Assembly: GCA_900470805.1 (NCBI GenBank)
Contig: UCCA01000005.1
Coordinates: forward strand, 176,014-240,013
DNA: 64,000 nucleotides
Reading direction: 5' to 3'
From: Hyphomicrobiales bacterium
GTDB taxonomy: Bacteria > Pseudomonadota > Alphaproteobacteria > Rhizobiales > Rhizobiaceae
Below are positions 53,790 through 61,744 of this stretch, in pieces (position 1 is the first letter of the stretch; each line of letters opens with the position of its first letter). A model generated the notes under the pieces. That model saw only the letters and a list, made by a program, of their open reading frames with translations. It was not told the origin of the DNA and did not search any database. The position numbers and the translations under genes were made by a program.

Positions 53790-53910
53790 GATGACGGCCC
53801 TTTCCCGAAAGCCATTTCCGTACCCGCCTGTTGGTACTTTCGACGGTTCCTTTTTGCCACGGCTTTCTCAGTGGCAATTGTTTCGTCGTCGGCTGATACT
53901 CGTTTACACC
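53790..53910 (-). pseudogene. IS30-family transposase C-terminal fragment
   Basis: The frame reads LPLRKPWQKGTVESTNRRVRKWLSG, matching the catalytic-Glu region of IS30 DDE transposases (PWQKGxVENxN). The rest of the C-terminus is unrelated. An IS30 N-terminal fragment in the same orientation lies at 56405-56854, so the two may be the ends of one split element. Confidence 0.6.
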
Positions 53911-53941
53911 GCATAGGGCGGTTAGGGATCAAAGCCGTACG

Positions 53942-54679
53942 ATGCTTCCGGAAATCAAGCTGCAGGGTGACGTCGATGTCGCCGCGCTGTCGCCACTTGT
54001 TCGCGGTATGCTTCTGTCTGTCGCCTATGCCGACGGTGAGGGTGGCATAGGACTGACAGCGACCGGCGCCATGAACCGCAAATTCGTGCATTGGGCCGCT
54101 GTGAACTTCCTTTGGCCCGACTTCACAGCCGAAGACCTCTACAGCATGAACAAAGTGCTGAACGAAAGCGACATGCCGCCGCTCTGGGTCGTGCGGGACA
54201 TGACCCGCCATCTGAAACTGCTTCGCCGGAAAAAGGATGTGCTGCTGCCAACCAAACGAGGTCGCGAGTTCCTGGTGAACCCACAAGCCTTCTTCGATCT
54301 GGTCGCTACTGATTACCTCTATTCGTATGTCCACGTGACCGATCGGCAAGCGGATGTTCAGGCGCGATTGCGTTGGTGGCGTATGTTCCTCAACCTTCTC
54401 AATATCAAGGCCAGAGAAGGTTGCACGCCATTGGATGTTGTAAAAATCCTCAAACCAGACTTCGCGCCCCTATCGGACACCCAAATGACCCTGGAAGCCT
54501 GGGAGTTGAAATCCGATCTAAAATACGGCGTCTTACGGCGCTTGTGCTGGCTCGGCTTGCTCTATGAAGCAAGAGAAGGGCTCACGCTTTTCCAGGATGG
54601 ATCCTACCATAAGACGCCGCTTTGGGCAGCCTGCCTGCAGCTGGAATCGGATACACAAAGCGACATCGGCGTACATTGA
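53942..54679 (+). CDS. Hypothetical protein, 245 aa
   Basis: A 245-residue protein with intact frame. N-terminal part (EIKLQGDVDVAALSPLVRGMLLSVAYADGEGGIGLT) and a centre (DMPPLWVVRDMTRHLKLLRRKKDVLLPTKRGREFLVNP) that resembles a winged-helix unit, ending LRRLCWLGLLYEAREGLTLF. It looks like a member of a rhizobial family of possible DNA-binding proteins; function unknown. It is squeezed between IS30 and ISNCY remnants and convergent with the latter. Confidence 0.65.
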   Translation: MLPEIKLQGDVDVAALSPLVRGMLLSVAYADGEGGIGLTATGAMNRKFVHWAAVNFLWPDFTAEDLYSMNKVLNESDMPPLWVVRDMTRHLKLLRRKKDVLLPTKRGREFLVNPQAFFDLVATDYLYSYVHVTDRQADVQARLRWWRMFLNLLNIKAREGCTPLDVVKILKPDFAPLSDTQMTLEAWELKSDLKYGVLRRLCWLGLLYEAREGLTLFQDGSYHKTPLWAACLQLESDTQSDIGVH

Positions 54680-54699
54680 CGATCTTATATTCTGTCGCT

Positions 54700-56181
54700 G
54701 GCTGCTTCGATAACGCTTTCTCTCGCCGGGCAATCACCGCCGGGTCGTTCATGTAATATGTCCTCGGCTTGCGGCCACGCTTCTGATAGCCGTTCGCCGT
54801 GCTGCCATCGCGAATGCCAAACATATGGCGAGGACCGCTTCTGCGCGCTGCTGCTCACGCCCGGCCTGTATCTCCGCGACAGCCAACAGCATGTCGTCCA
54901 GACGCTTGTTGTCGACGAGCTCGGCGCGATGCACCGAGCGCAATGTGTCAAAGGTTTTGTAGGGCAGGGCAAAGCTCTTGTGCATGATCTCAAGCCGTCC
55001 GTCTGGATAATCGCAGACAATCACCTTCCGGCCTGCCAATGGCCTGGAAATCTCGGTCGGATCGAGAATGAACAGCACCTTGTCGTAACGTAGCGTCAGG
55101 GATTGCGACAGCGTGCGAACTTCCTTGCGGCACATGGCGCCATCAAGGTTCTCATGGTTGGCCAACGGCCGGTGCTGTCCTTCGGACTGCGCGGCGGCTT
55201 GCCGAAACGCGCGTTGAAATCCGCAATGAACTCAGGTGCATAGGTATTGGCTGCTTCTTGACCGCATTCAGAAACCCGATACTGTCGTCCGTCGAGTTCG
55301 ACGAGAAGGAGAAAAGCTAACCTAGGCGAGTCTATGCAACTCGAAGCTTTTCAACTACTGCGGAGATTGTATCGATACCCCGGAGTCGCATCTCCTTGAC
55401 CAACCGATCCTGCAATGTCTGGTTGGCACGTTCCACCCGGCCCTTGGCCTGCGGGGTGTTGGCGCAGATGATGTCGATGTTCAGCTCATAAAGCGCCCGG
55501 CCGAACTGCGTCAGGCCGCTCGTCCGGTCCTTCTCCGACGCATGCGTGGAGCGGAAAACACCATGCTTGTCACTGTAGAAGGCCAGCGGTTTGCCCCATT
55601 GCAGATAGGCCTTGGTCGCGTGCAGATAGTCGAATGTGTTCTCCGATCCGGCAAACCGTAGATGTAGCAGCTTGCCGGTCGCGTCATCGATATAGACGAG
55701 CAGGGCGCATTTGGGCCCACGGTTCTCGAACCACCAGTGATGCGAGCCATCGATCTGCACCAGTTCGCCAAAGCAATCACGTCAGCCGCGTGGCTGGAAA
55801 ACCCGCTTCTTGCGTTCCCGACGCGAGATCCAGATGCCAGCCTCGGTCATCCATTGCCGCAGCGTCTCCTTGGCGACAGAAATCCGGTGCATTCTCACGC
55901 GCCAGCGTCGGACCGAAATCTAGATAGCGTTCGCGGATCAGATCCAGCGCCGCATTGCGAAACTCCTCGCTGTGGCGCCGGTTGCTCGGACGAGATCGCT
56001 TCCTGGAAACGAGCCCGGCCGGACCATCCCGGTCATAGGCTTGCAGCAGCCGATGGACCTGGCTTCGACTGAGGTCGAGCCGTTCGGCGGCCTCGACGAC
56101 GGTCAGGCGTTCGTCACGGATCTTCTGGATAAGCTCGAGGCGATGCAATTCTTTCTGCGACATGGTGATCAAACAGGACAT
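54700..56181 (-). mobile_element. ISNCY (IS1202-like) transposase, broken
   Basis: Pieces in order on the minus strand: HTH part (MSQKELHRLELIQKIRDERLTVVEAAERLDLSRSQVHRLL, 56160-55780), catalytic core (QIDGSHHWWFENRGPKCALLVYIDDATGKL, YSDKHGVFRSTHASEKD, ICANTPQAKGRVERANQTLQDRL, 55760-55332), FIADFNARFGKPPRSPKD, and the C-terminal domain (SLTLRYDKVLFILDPTEISRPLAGRKVIVCDYPDGRLEI, ending YYMNDPAVIARREKAL near 54700). Frameshifts occur near 55770, 55170 and 54800, and about 85 unrelated bases interrupt it at 55240-55335. The element is dead; ends were not mapped, though AACTGTCGCAT-like repeats at 56268-56308 may mark its right end. Confidence 0.85.
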
Positions 56182-56404
56182 GACGACTCCGACCGCTCAT
56201 GGTCTCGACCAGACTGAAGATCGTCATCCTTGCTCCCAACGTTGGCTTTGACCAGTGCGTCGAGAGGCGAGACTGTCGCATCTCTAACTGGCCCAACTGT
56301 CGCATTACTAAATAGCCGCTACAAACAAAGATCAGATAAGATAGGTTATGGAACATCAGTGGGATGGCCGTTGTTGAACGGTCCAGCCACACGAGGACCT
56401 CTAA

Positions 56405-56854
56405 CTACAAAAAGATCAGACTGGTGGCATACTGTCGAAAACGATAATTCGGCGTGCTCGAGGGCGGTATTTGGTTGCATGGGTCAGCGAAGACCGAAGA
56501 GATTTGGAGATTGCAAGACTTGAATGATCTGCGTCCTCCGCCGTTGCGACGGATTTCGCGGCTGATCGTTGAGGGAGATCGACCTAATGCGCATGCAATA
56601 GACCGTAACGAAGATCGCGTACTCAGCCCTCGGGAGATCTCCTCACGCTCATGCAGGCTGAGTGCCCTTCGCGCCCGACGCCGCTCGGCTGGGCGTATGC
56701 CACTGGTGGGCGAAATCACCGAAAATACGGATGAAGAGCCTCGATCAATAAGACGTCCGATCGATTTCATTGACTCGCCGGCCTGCCATCGGTCCCAAAT
56801 CTCCGATCGCTGAGCAGCAGAAAGATACATGCGGGGTCTGCGCTTCATGTCCAC
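56405..56854 (-). pseudogene. IS30-family transposase N-terminal fragment
   Basis: MKRRPRMYLSAAQRSEIWDRWQAGESMKSIGRLIDRGSSSVFSVISPTSGIRP, then a second HTH (LSLHEREEISRGLSTRSSLRSIACALGRSPSTISREIRRNGG), the typical N-terminus of IS30 transposases. After GGG at about 56530 the sequence is unrelated, so the catalytic domain is missing. Confidence 0.8.
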
Positions 56855-57030
56855 ACTCTTCTTTGAGAAAAGAATAGTATGTTGCGCTCACCCCGTGAGC
56901 CCACCAGCCAAAGTGGCCGCAGGCCGAGGACTTTAGCTCCGTGCTTTAGTTAAACGACAAGTTATATCGGACCGGGAGGCGCTTCCATCCATTAAGGACG
57001 TCTTTGAGAACCGCACAGAGCTCCTCAACA

Positions 57031-57909
57031 TCAGCGCGTCTCGCTCATCAGCTTCGGTATCGCGCCGGGGATTTCACGCGCCAGAAATCCGAGCGGACCC
57101 AACGTCCTTGCCAGTTGCGCCCCCGCCTCGCCGTGAAGGAAAACGCCCCAAAGGGCGGCATTTATCGGTGTGGCTCCACGCGCGGCTAATCCCGCGATGA
57201 CGCCGGCGAGAACGTCCCCGGAACCGGAGGTTGCCAGTCCGACACCGCCGCCTTCGTAGCGCCACATGCCGCCCGGTGCAGTAATGACTGTCTGGCTGCC
57301 CTTCATGACGACGACCAAGCCAAACTCGTCCGTCAGGCGGGAGGCCGCCGACGCAGGATCGGCATCTACGACTTCCTTTTCTACTTTGAGCAGGTTCGCC
57401 ATCTCTCCCGCATGCGGGGTGACGATGACGCGGCCGGCCCGTTCTTGCAGAATCTCACCGAGCTCGGCAATTCGCGGGAGAGCGCCAGCATCGACGACAA
57501 TCACTGCTTCGCCGCTGCTATCGAGCACAGATGTCAGGATCTCGTGGCAGTCATTCTCTTCCACCATTCCTGGTCCGACGAGCAAAGCATGCGTGTTTGC
57601 CCACCGCGAGGTGATGGAGGCGACGGGCCCAGACCGCAGTCCGCCGGCTTCCGTTTCCGGCAGGTCGATGACCAACGCCTCGGGCATTGCCACGGCCAAG
57701 GCTCCGGCCCGGCTTTCAACGGTGACAATCTGAAGCTTGCCGGCGCCGGTCCGCATGGCACCCAACGCTGCCAGGAGGACAGCCCCGGGAACTTCCCTGT
57801 TGCCGCCGATGATGCAAACACGGCCTCGCTCTTCCTTGCTACCTCCCGCAGGTTGCGGCAGTGGCAGGCCTTTGAGAAGGTATGCGTCGATTATCTGCAC
57901 GTCCATCAT
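57031..57909 (-). CDS. ADP-dependent NAD(P)H-hydrate dehydratase
   Basis: 292 residues starting at ATG 57909, which overlaps the TGA of the upstream gene (57908-57906). It repairs hydrated NAD(P)H. Visible: KEERGRVCIIGGNREVPGAVLLAALGAMRTGAG, GPGM, VVDAGAL, VTPHAGEMANLL, and the catalytic GSGDVLAGVIAGLAARG. It is the stand-alone C-terminal (dehydratase) domain; the YjeF_N epimerase half is absent. The operon partner is a histidine phosphatase, an unusual pair, and an EcfG-type promoter precedes both. Confidence 0.9.
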   Translation of the reverse strand: MMDVQIIDAYLLKGLPLPQPAGGSKEERGRVCIIGGNREVPGAVLLAALGAMRTGAGKLQIVTVESRAGALAVAMPEALVIDLPETEAGGLRSGPVASITSRWANTHALLVGPGMVEENDCHEILTSVLDSSGEAVIVVDAGALPRIAELGEILQERAGRVIVTPHAGEMANLLKVEKEVVDADPASAASRLTDEFGLVVVMKGSQTVITAPGGMWRYEGGGVGLATSGSGDVLAGVIAGLAARGATPINAALWGVFLHGEAGAQLARTLGPLGFLAREIPGAIPKLMSETR

Positions 57910-58679
57910 CGAGCAGCCACGTTGGCATCTTTTTGAGCCGTCACCTCCGCTCCGGCTTCGACAAGCGGTGCCACGAAATTGTACCGCTTCAGCACCAGGC
58001 CGCCTCCGATGTCCTTGTCCGGGCTCGCTACGTACTCGGTGACACCACAATTTGAAACGTCACCCTGACGATCGATCTCCAGGATCTGCTGCTCGGACAG
58101 GTTCTCGATGATGTAGCGCATGCATAAGACGACAACCTGATGGGCAACGATCAGGACGCGTTGGTCGGCGTAGTGCAGGCTGATCGTATCGAGCATGCTT
58201 CGCAGCCGCAAAATGACGTCGCACCAGCTCTCTCCAGCCGGTGGCCGATGATAAAACTTGCCGAGTATTCGCCGGAACTCCGCCTGATCCGGATACAGCT
58301 CCTCGATACCGCGCCTCGTCAGCCGGTCAAGAACACCAAACTCTTTTTCCCGCAGCCGCTCATCGACGCTAACTGGAATTCCCGTCGACGCGGACAGCTG
58401 CTGAGCAATGGTTTCCGCCGTCCGGACGGCGCGTTTGTACGGCGATGCCAAAACTACGCTGGGATGTTCCGATAAAGGCAGGTCACCGAACCATGCAGCC
58501 AAGGCGTCCGACTGCTGTTGGCCAAGCGCACTCAAGGGTACGTCGACATCTCGTTCTGCGATGTCTATGCGAGGGTGGCCTGCGAGATCGGCGGCATCAC
58601 GGGCAACGTTCCCGGCGCTTTCACCGTGACGCACGATCCAGATTTGTTTCGGCCAGTTCTGCTTCATGTGGCTCCCCAT
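57906..58679 (-). CDS. Histidine-phosphatase (phosphoglycerate mutase-like) protein
   Basis: 257 residues (start 58679, or MKQNW at 58667). The phosphohistidine motif is WIVRHGESAGN; later LASPYKRAVRTAE, RLREKEFGVLDRLTRRGIEELYP, PPAGESWCDV and LIVAHQVVVLCM (second active-site His). The insert LSEQQILEIDRQGDVSNCGVTEY is like rhizobial versions. It is a phosphatase or mutase; the substrate is unknown. First gene of an operon with the NAD(P)HX dehydratase (4-base overlap), 47 bases downstream of an EcfG-type promoter. Confidence 0.88.
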   Translation of the reverse strand: MGSHMKQNWPKQIWIVRHGESAGNVARDAADLAGHPRIDIAERDVDVPLSALGQQQSDALAAWFGDLPLSEHPSVVLASPYKRAVRTAETIAQQLSASTGIPVSVDERLREKEFGVLDRLTRRGIEELYPDQAEFRRILGKFYHRPPAGESWCDVILRLRSMLDTISLHYADQRVLIVAHQVVVLCMRYIIENLSEQQILEIDRQGDVSNCGVTEYVASPDKDIGGGLVLKRYNFVAPLVEAGAEVTAQKDANVAAR

Positions 58680-58725
58680 TGACGACCTATCCTTACCAAA
58701 AGCGCCCGAGTCTAGGCTTGCGAAG

Positions 58726-58750
58726 AACCGGAATCTCTTCAGATAGTTCC
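58726..58750 (-). promoter_or_regulatory. EcfG-type promoter of phosphatase/dehydratase operon
   Basis: Minus-strand GGAAC (58750-58746), 17 bases, GTT (58728-58726), 47 bases before ATG 58679. Confidence 0.7.
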
Positions 58751-58759
58751 GCCGCCCGT

Positions 58760-59050
58760 CGCGCGCTGATGATATGTCAGTGGGCTGGAGCAGCGGGGTG
58801 AAAGCAGACTTGCGGTCGCGTCGACCCAGCGACGCTTGTCCGGACCTTCCGCCATGTCGTCAGGGAGCACATGCATGCCGGCAGCGTGTGCCGCGTTGAC
58901 GAACGCTTCTCGGGCGGTCGCTGGCTTTATGACCTGGTCGAGTGCATCAAAAGGCGACACAGCGCTCGGTGAAGCCTCAAGCGTCGAAGAATGTCGGCGC
59001 TGCTCATGAGCCTTGAGTGGCCGAACACGAAGCCGAAGGAGTTCGAGTGA
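58760..59050 (-). pseudogene. DUF982-like gene, rearranged copy
   Basis: The minus strand at about 58968-58834 encodes SPFDALDQVIKPATAREAFVNAAHAAGMHVLPDD, the C-terminal part of the DUF982-like protein at 47532. The preceding part (SLEWPNTKPKEFE) lies on the plus strand at about 58972-59050, i.e. inverted in place relative to the rest. No continuous frame exists. Part of the duplicated module. Confidence 0.6.
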
Positions 59051-59345
59051 ATGCAGCACGGCGAGCCCCTTGAAGGTATCGCCATATCACCCGGCCCTGC
59101 TGTCCGATAGGGTCGGAGCGCGTCGATCCAGCCGCGATTGCGACAGTGCTGTTCACCAGCGTGGATCCCCTCCGAGCGATCAGCAAACGGTCCGAACATC
59201 TCGATAGTGTCGCGAAAGCAAACGACGGTTGTCCGAGAGACAAGATCGAAAACGATCTGCCTGCTTCATATCGCGTACGCGAAACTCTCAGGATCGAGCA
59301 GTCGCAACCGATGCGGAAGAAAAGTTCCACCGACGGGAAATAATT
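59051..59345. other. Gene-poor stretch, nothing recognised
   Basis: Between the DUF982 relic and the LVNGESAY gene. Frames on both strands lack recognisable content. Confidence 0.35.
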
Positions 59346-59549
59346 CTATGGAAGCTTACGGGACTGCAACACGATAACCTTCCCAAGCTCGGAAGCTTTA
59401 ACCTTGCGATCGTCCGACAGGGTCGCCAGTGACATGGTAATCAAGCGCTGGACAACGGAATCGGTAACGTAAGCGCTTTCGCCATTCACCAGGTTTTTGA
59501 GCGCTCGTAGTTCGAAGCTGTCCAGGTCCTTAGGATTGGTCAATATCAT
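59346..59549 (-). CDS. Small protein with LVNGESAY motif
   Basis: 67 residues: MILTNPKDLDSFELRALKNLVNGESAYVTDSVVQRLITMSLATLSDDRKVKASELGKVIVL. Clearly homologous to 46536-46805, of which it is a slightly shorter version; the C-terminal helix is missing. Function unknown. Located 210 bases from the divergent hairpin RNA copy 3. Confidence 0.68.
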   Translation of the reverse strand: MILTNPKDLDSFELRALKNLVNGESAYVTDSVVQRLITMSLATLSDDRKVKASELGKVIVLQSRKLP

Positions 59550-59757
59550 TTTCCTAAGCGGAGATTTGCAATGCGCGGGAGGCGTGGTCGCAGCCCTTTA
59601 ATGCGCATATGGTTCACGGGCTGGACTTGATCCGTTAATGCGACGTTGACTTAATCAGAGTCCAGCACCTCAGCGACCCGCAGTGACGGACCAGTCACCG
59701 CAGGTTTTCTTTGCTAGCTAGTTTCCTGTGCCGGTATATCGCTACCGATCCCCCTCC

Positions 59758-59782
59758 GGAACCTTTGGCACGAATACATGTT
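59758..59782 (+). promoter_or_regulatory. EcfG-type promoter of hairpin RNA copy 3
   Basis: GGAAC 59758-59762, 17 bases, GTT 59780-59782, directly followed by the conserved GAGGGGCATCGCTGTGG start of the RNA element. Confidence 0.7.
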
Positions 59783-59786
59783 GAGG

Positions 59787-59868
59787 GGCATCGCTGTGGG
59801 TGCTTGTTCGAGTTATCCCCGGCGCTAGGCGGAGGGTGCCTCTCCAGGGCTTCCAACCCTTCGCCGCT
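59787..59868 (+). ncRNA. EcfG-driven hairpin RNA, copy 3
   Basis: Starts GGGCATCGCTGTGGGTGCTTG, then GGCGCTAGGCGGAGGGTGCC and closing arm ACCCTTCGCC (hairpin 59828-59865, one G-T pair from a C-to-T change relative to copy 2). Highly similar to copy 2 over about 110 bases, in inverted orientation. The transcript may continue to 59980, where GCTCTTCGCCGC recurs, or into the 60046 gene. Confidence 0.65.
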
Positions 59869-60045
59869 TTGCCGACTTGCCGCCGTCGAAAGTTTAGCTA
59901 CCATCATGCCGTCGCTAGGAAGTTTCAGAGACACTCCGGTGACAGGCGAAGGGCGCGCCCCCCAGGCAGCTCTTCGCCGCCCTGTTCCCTATTGACTCTT
60001 GCTCCCAAAATTAGAACATAACAAGAACTGAATAGGGGCACAGAT

Positions 60046-60180
60046 ATGACCAGAACCGAGGAAGCCATTGCAAAAACAGCAGAGGCCAAGAACCTTGCTG
60101 AAAAGGAGGGTAACCGCCGTGCTGTCGCGAAAGGTTGGAAGATCCCAGACGGCGGCTGGCAACTGGTGCAATTTGTATGA
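60046..60180 (+). CDS. Small protein starting MTRTEE, 44 aa
   Basis: ATG 60046 behind AGGGGCACAG. 44 residues: a helical Ala/Lys/Glu part MTRTEEAIAKTAEAKNLAEK, then EGNRRAVAKGWKIPDGGWQLVQFV. Paralogue of the 46116-46283 protein at the N-terminus. It lies 264 bases downstream of the EcfG-type promoter at 59758, so it may share the RNA copy 3 transcript. Function unknown. Confidence 0.6.
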   Translation: MTRTEEAIAKTAEAKNLAEKEGNRRAVAKGWKIPDGGWQLVQFV

Positions 60181-60199
60181 GCCATCGCTGAAGCGAAAC

Positions 60200-60224
60200 G
60201 GAACCAATTTGCTGATCCCGCGTT
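60200..60224 (+). promoter_or_regulatory. EcfG-type promoter followed by terminator
   Basis: GGAAC 60200-60204, 17 bases, GTT 60222-60224 preceded by C. Only about 55 bases separate it from a strong terminator. Confidence 0.5.
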
Positions 60225-60229
60225 AACAT

Positions 60230-60285
60230 GCAGACCCCAATTCAGCACAACTTGTTAACCCCCGCCATGAGCGGGGTTTTCTTTT
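60230..60285 (+). ncRNA. Possible very short RNA ending in a terminator
   Basis: From the promoter at 60200, a transcript of about 55 bases would end at CCCCGC-CATGA-GCGGGG (60261-60277) plus TTTTCTTTT. Alternatively this is only the terminator of the 60046 gene. Confidence 0.35.
60259..60285 (+). terminator. Rho-independent terminator
   Basis: CCCCGC stem with loop CATGA and a T-rich tail; terminates transcripts from the 60046 gene or the RNA starting near 60230. Confidence 0.88.
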
Positions 60286-60380
60286 GAGTGTCTCCGCTAC
60301 CTCGTGTTGCATTCCAGCTACAGCAATTTGGGTGCCTATACTGTAAGTAGAGTGCATAACAAATGCGTGAGGAGACATTC

Positions 60381-60998
60381 ATGAAGAATTACATCTTGGC
60401 CGCAGCGATGATGCTAGCTTCCAGCACTGCTTGTTTTGCCGCCGACATTGTAGAGCAGCCCGTTGCTGCACCAGCCTTCACTTGGACGGGTCCGTATTTC
60501 GGTATCGACGGTGGCGCAGGCTGGCTCAATGGCGATTTCTCCGCCGGCGGTGCATCTGTCTCGGAGGATTTCAACGGCGGCCTTTTCGGCGGTTTTGTTG
60601 GTTACAATTGGCAGTTGGATAACAGCATCGTATTGGGCGTTGAAGGCAACCTCGAATACAACTGGAATGATAAGGATCTCGTGCCAGGTCTCAACGTTGG
60701 CACTGACTGGTCCGGTGCTGTGCGGGCACGTGTTGGGTATGCATTCGATCACGCGCTGCTTTACGGTGCCGCTGGCTGGACTGCAACCCGTGGCTTCATA
60801 GACGCTCCAGGCTTTGACAAAGAGACCGAAACGTTCAACGGCTACACCGTCGGCGCGGGCGTTGATTGGGCCTTCACGAACAACATCTTTGGCCGCGTTG
60901 AATATCGCTACAATGACTATGGCAGCAAAGACATTCTCGGCCTCGACGTTGATCTCGACCAGAATGTTGTCAAAGTCGGTCTCGGCGTGAAATTTTAG
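60381..60998 (+). CDS. Omp25/Omp31-like outer-membrane beta-barrel protein
   Basis: 205 residues from ATG 60381 (GAGGAGACATTC). Signal peptide ends CFAAD; then the Omp25/31 family start AFTWTGPYFGIDGGAGWLNG, alternating beta-strands (GGFVGYNWQLDNSIVLGVEGNLEY, VRARVGYAF) and a terminal Phe (VVKVGLGVKF) needed for barrel insertion. Typical of Rhizobiales 25-31 kDa porin-like proteins (heat-stable, surface exposed). A terminator follows directly. Confidence 0.93.
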   Translation: MKNYILAAAMMLASSTACFAADIVEQPVAAPAFTWTGPYFGIDGGAGWLNGDFSAGGASVSEDFNGGLFGGFVGYNWQLDNSIVLGVEGNLEYNWNDKDLVPGLNVGTDWSGAVRARVGYAFDHALLYGAAGWTATRGFIDAPGFDKETETFNGYTVGAGVDWAFTNNIFGRVEYRYNDYGSKDILGLDVDLDQNVVKVGLGVKF

Positions 60999-61020
60999 AA
61001 CTCCTCCCAAGCAGACGCCT

Positions 61021-61046
61021 AACCCCGCTTCGGCGGGGTTTTCTTC
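61021..61046 (+). terminator. Rho-independent terminator of Omp25-like gene
   Basis: AACCCCGC-TTCG-GCGGGGTT stem with a UUCG tetraloop followed by TTCTTC, 22 bases after the stop. Confidence 0.9.
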
Positions 61047-61139
61047 TGCCACAAACACAAGACCGCCCTACCCGGCGAGGGATAGGCGCTTTGGTTAAGA
61101 CCAGAAGGGAACCGCCTCGTGGTAATCTAAGCATCCGGC

Positions 61140-61607
61140 CTAGGTACGTAGCCAAGCAGGGTCGCTCGGCGTGATGGTGAACAGAATCGGTGGCGACACC
61201 ACCTGAATAGGGCCGATCCACTTCTGCAGTGCGTTGCAGATATAATCGAGCGTCACCTCGTATCGGGCAGGGCCAGGCGTTGCTGCTGTTGGGACCGTGA
61301 TTGAGCGGGGATAAGTTTCCCGACCAGCAAACAGCTTCAGTCGTGTGGGGTATTGCGGAATAGAGTGTCTCTCGTCTGCAGCGTCATAAAGCCAGCGTTT
61401 AGCCACCAAAGGGCATATCCGCCTACGGAAAACAGAAAACTCAACGTCGACTGTTCCGCCCTGAGGAACCGACTTAGCGAGCGCCGTCGCTGCCTCATAT
61501 TCGATCGGCGGTTCGCTGTCCGCCACCCACAGGCTAAGATTGAGCGAACCAAGGATAGCGAGCAGGAATACCAGCACGCCGACGGTTCTCCATATAATCC
61601 ACTTCAA
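61140..61607 (-). CDS. Membrane protein, coupled to 61604 gene
   Basis: 155 residues started at TTG 61607, which overlaps the TGA of the upstream small gene (TTGA). One N-terminal membrane helix (TVGVLVFLLAILGSLNLSLWV), then a periplasmic, beta-rich domain (VDVEFSVFRRRICPLVAKRWLYDAADERH, RYEVTLDYICNAL). The pattern resembles phage-related envelope proteins in rhizobia. A longer frame starting 61706 would put membrane residues after a long polar segment and was not chosen. Confidence 0.65.
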   Translation of the reverse strand: MKWIIWRTVGVLVFLLAILGSLNLSLWVADSEPPIEYEAATALAKSVPQGGTVDVEFSVFRRRICPLVAKRWLYDAADERHSIPQYPTRLKLFAGRETYPRSITVPTAATPGPARYEVTLDYICNALQKWIGPIQVVSPPILFTITPSDPAWLRT

Positions 61608-61744
61608 TGGGCTGGCCCTCCACGGATGTACCCGATCACCTTGGGGATGTACTCGCCGAGCACCACCGTCCCCAAAAAGATGCCGATGAGCGTTATCATT
61701 AGCCATTTCGTGAACCGCCCGACTGTTTGAAGGTCATGGACCAT
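61604..61744 (-). CDS. Small membrane protein, 46 aa
   Basis: ATG 61744 behind GGAGATCTA; 46 residues with one membrane helix (MVHDLQTVGRFTKWLMITLIGIFLGTVVLGEYIPK). It overlaps the next gene by four bases (TTGA), so the pair is coupled. Holin-like size, but charge pattern is not decisive. Possibly a phage remnant. Confidence 0.55.
   Translation of the reverse strand: MVHDLQTVGRFTKWLMITLIGIFLGTVVLGEYIPKVIGYIRGGPAH

Noticed and set aside
53783..54349. 188-codon minus-strand frame
   Set aside because: Antisense to the 53942-54679 gene; only the short IS30-like part at 53790-53910, in another frame, is recognisable.
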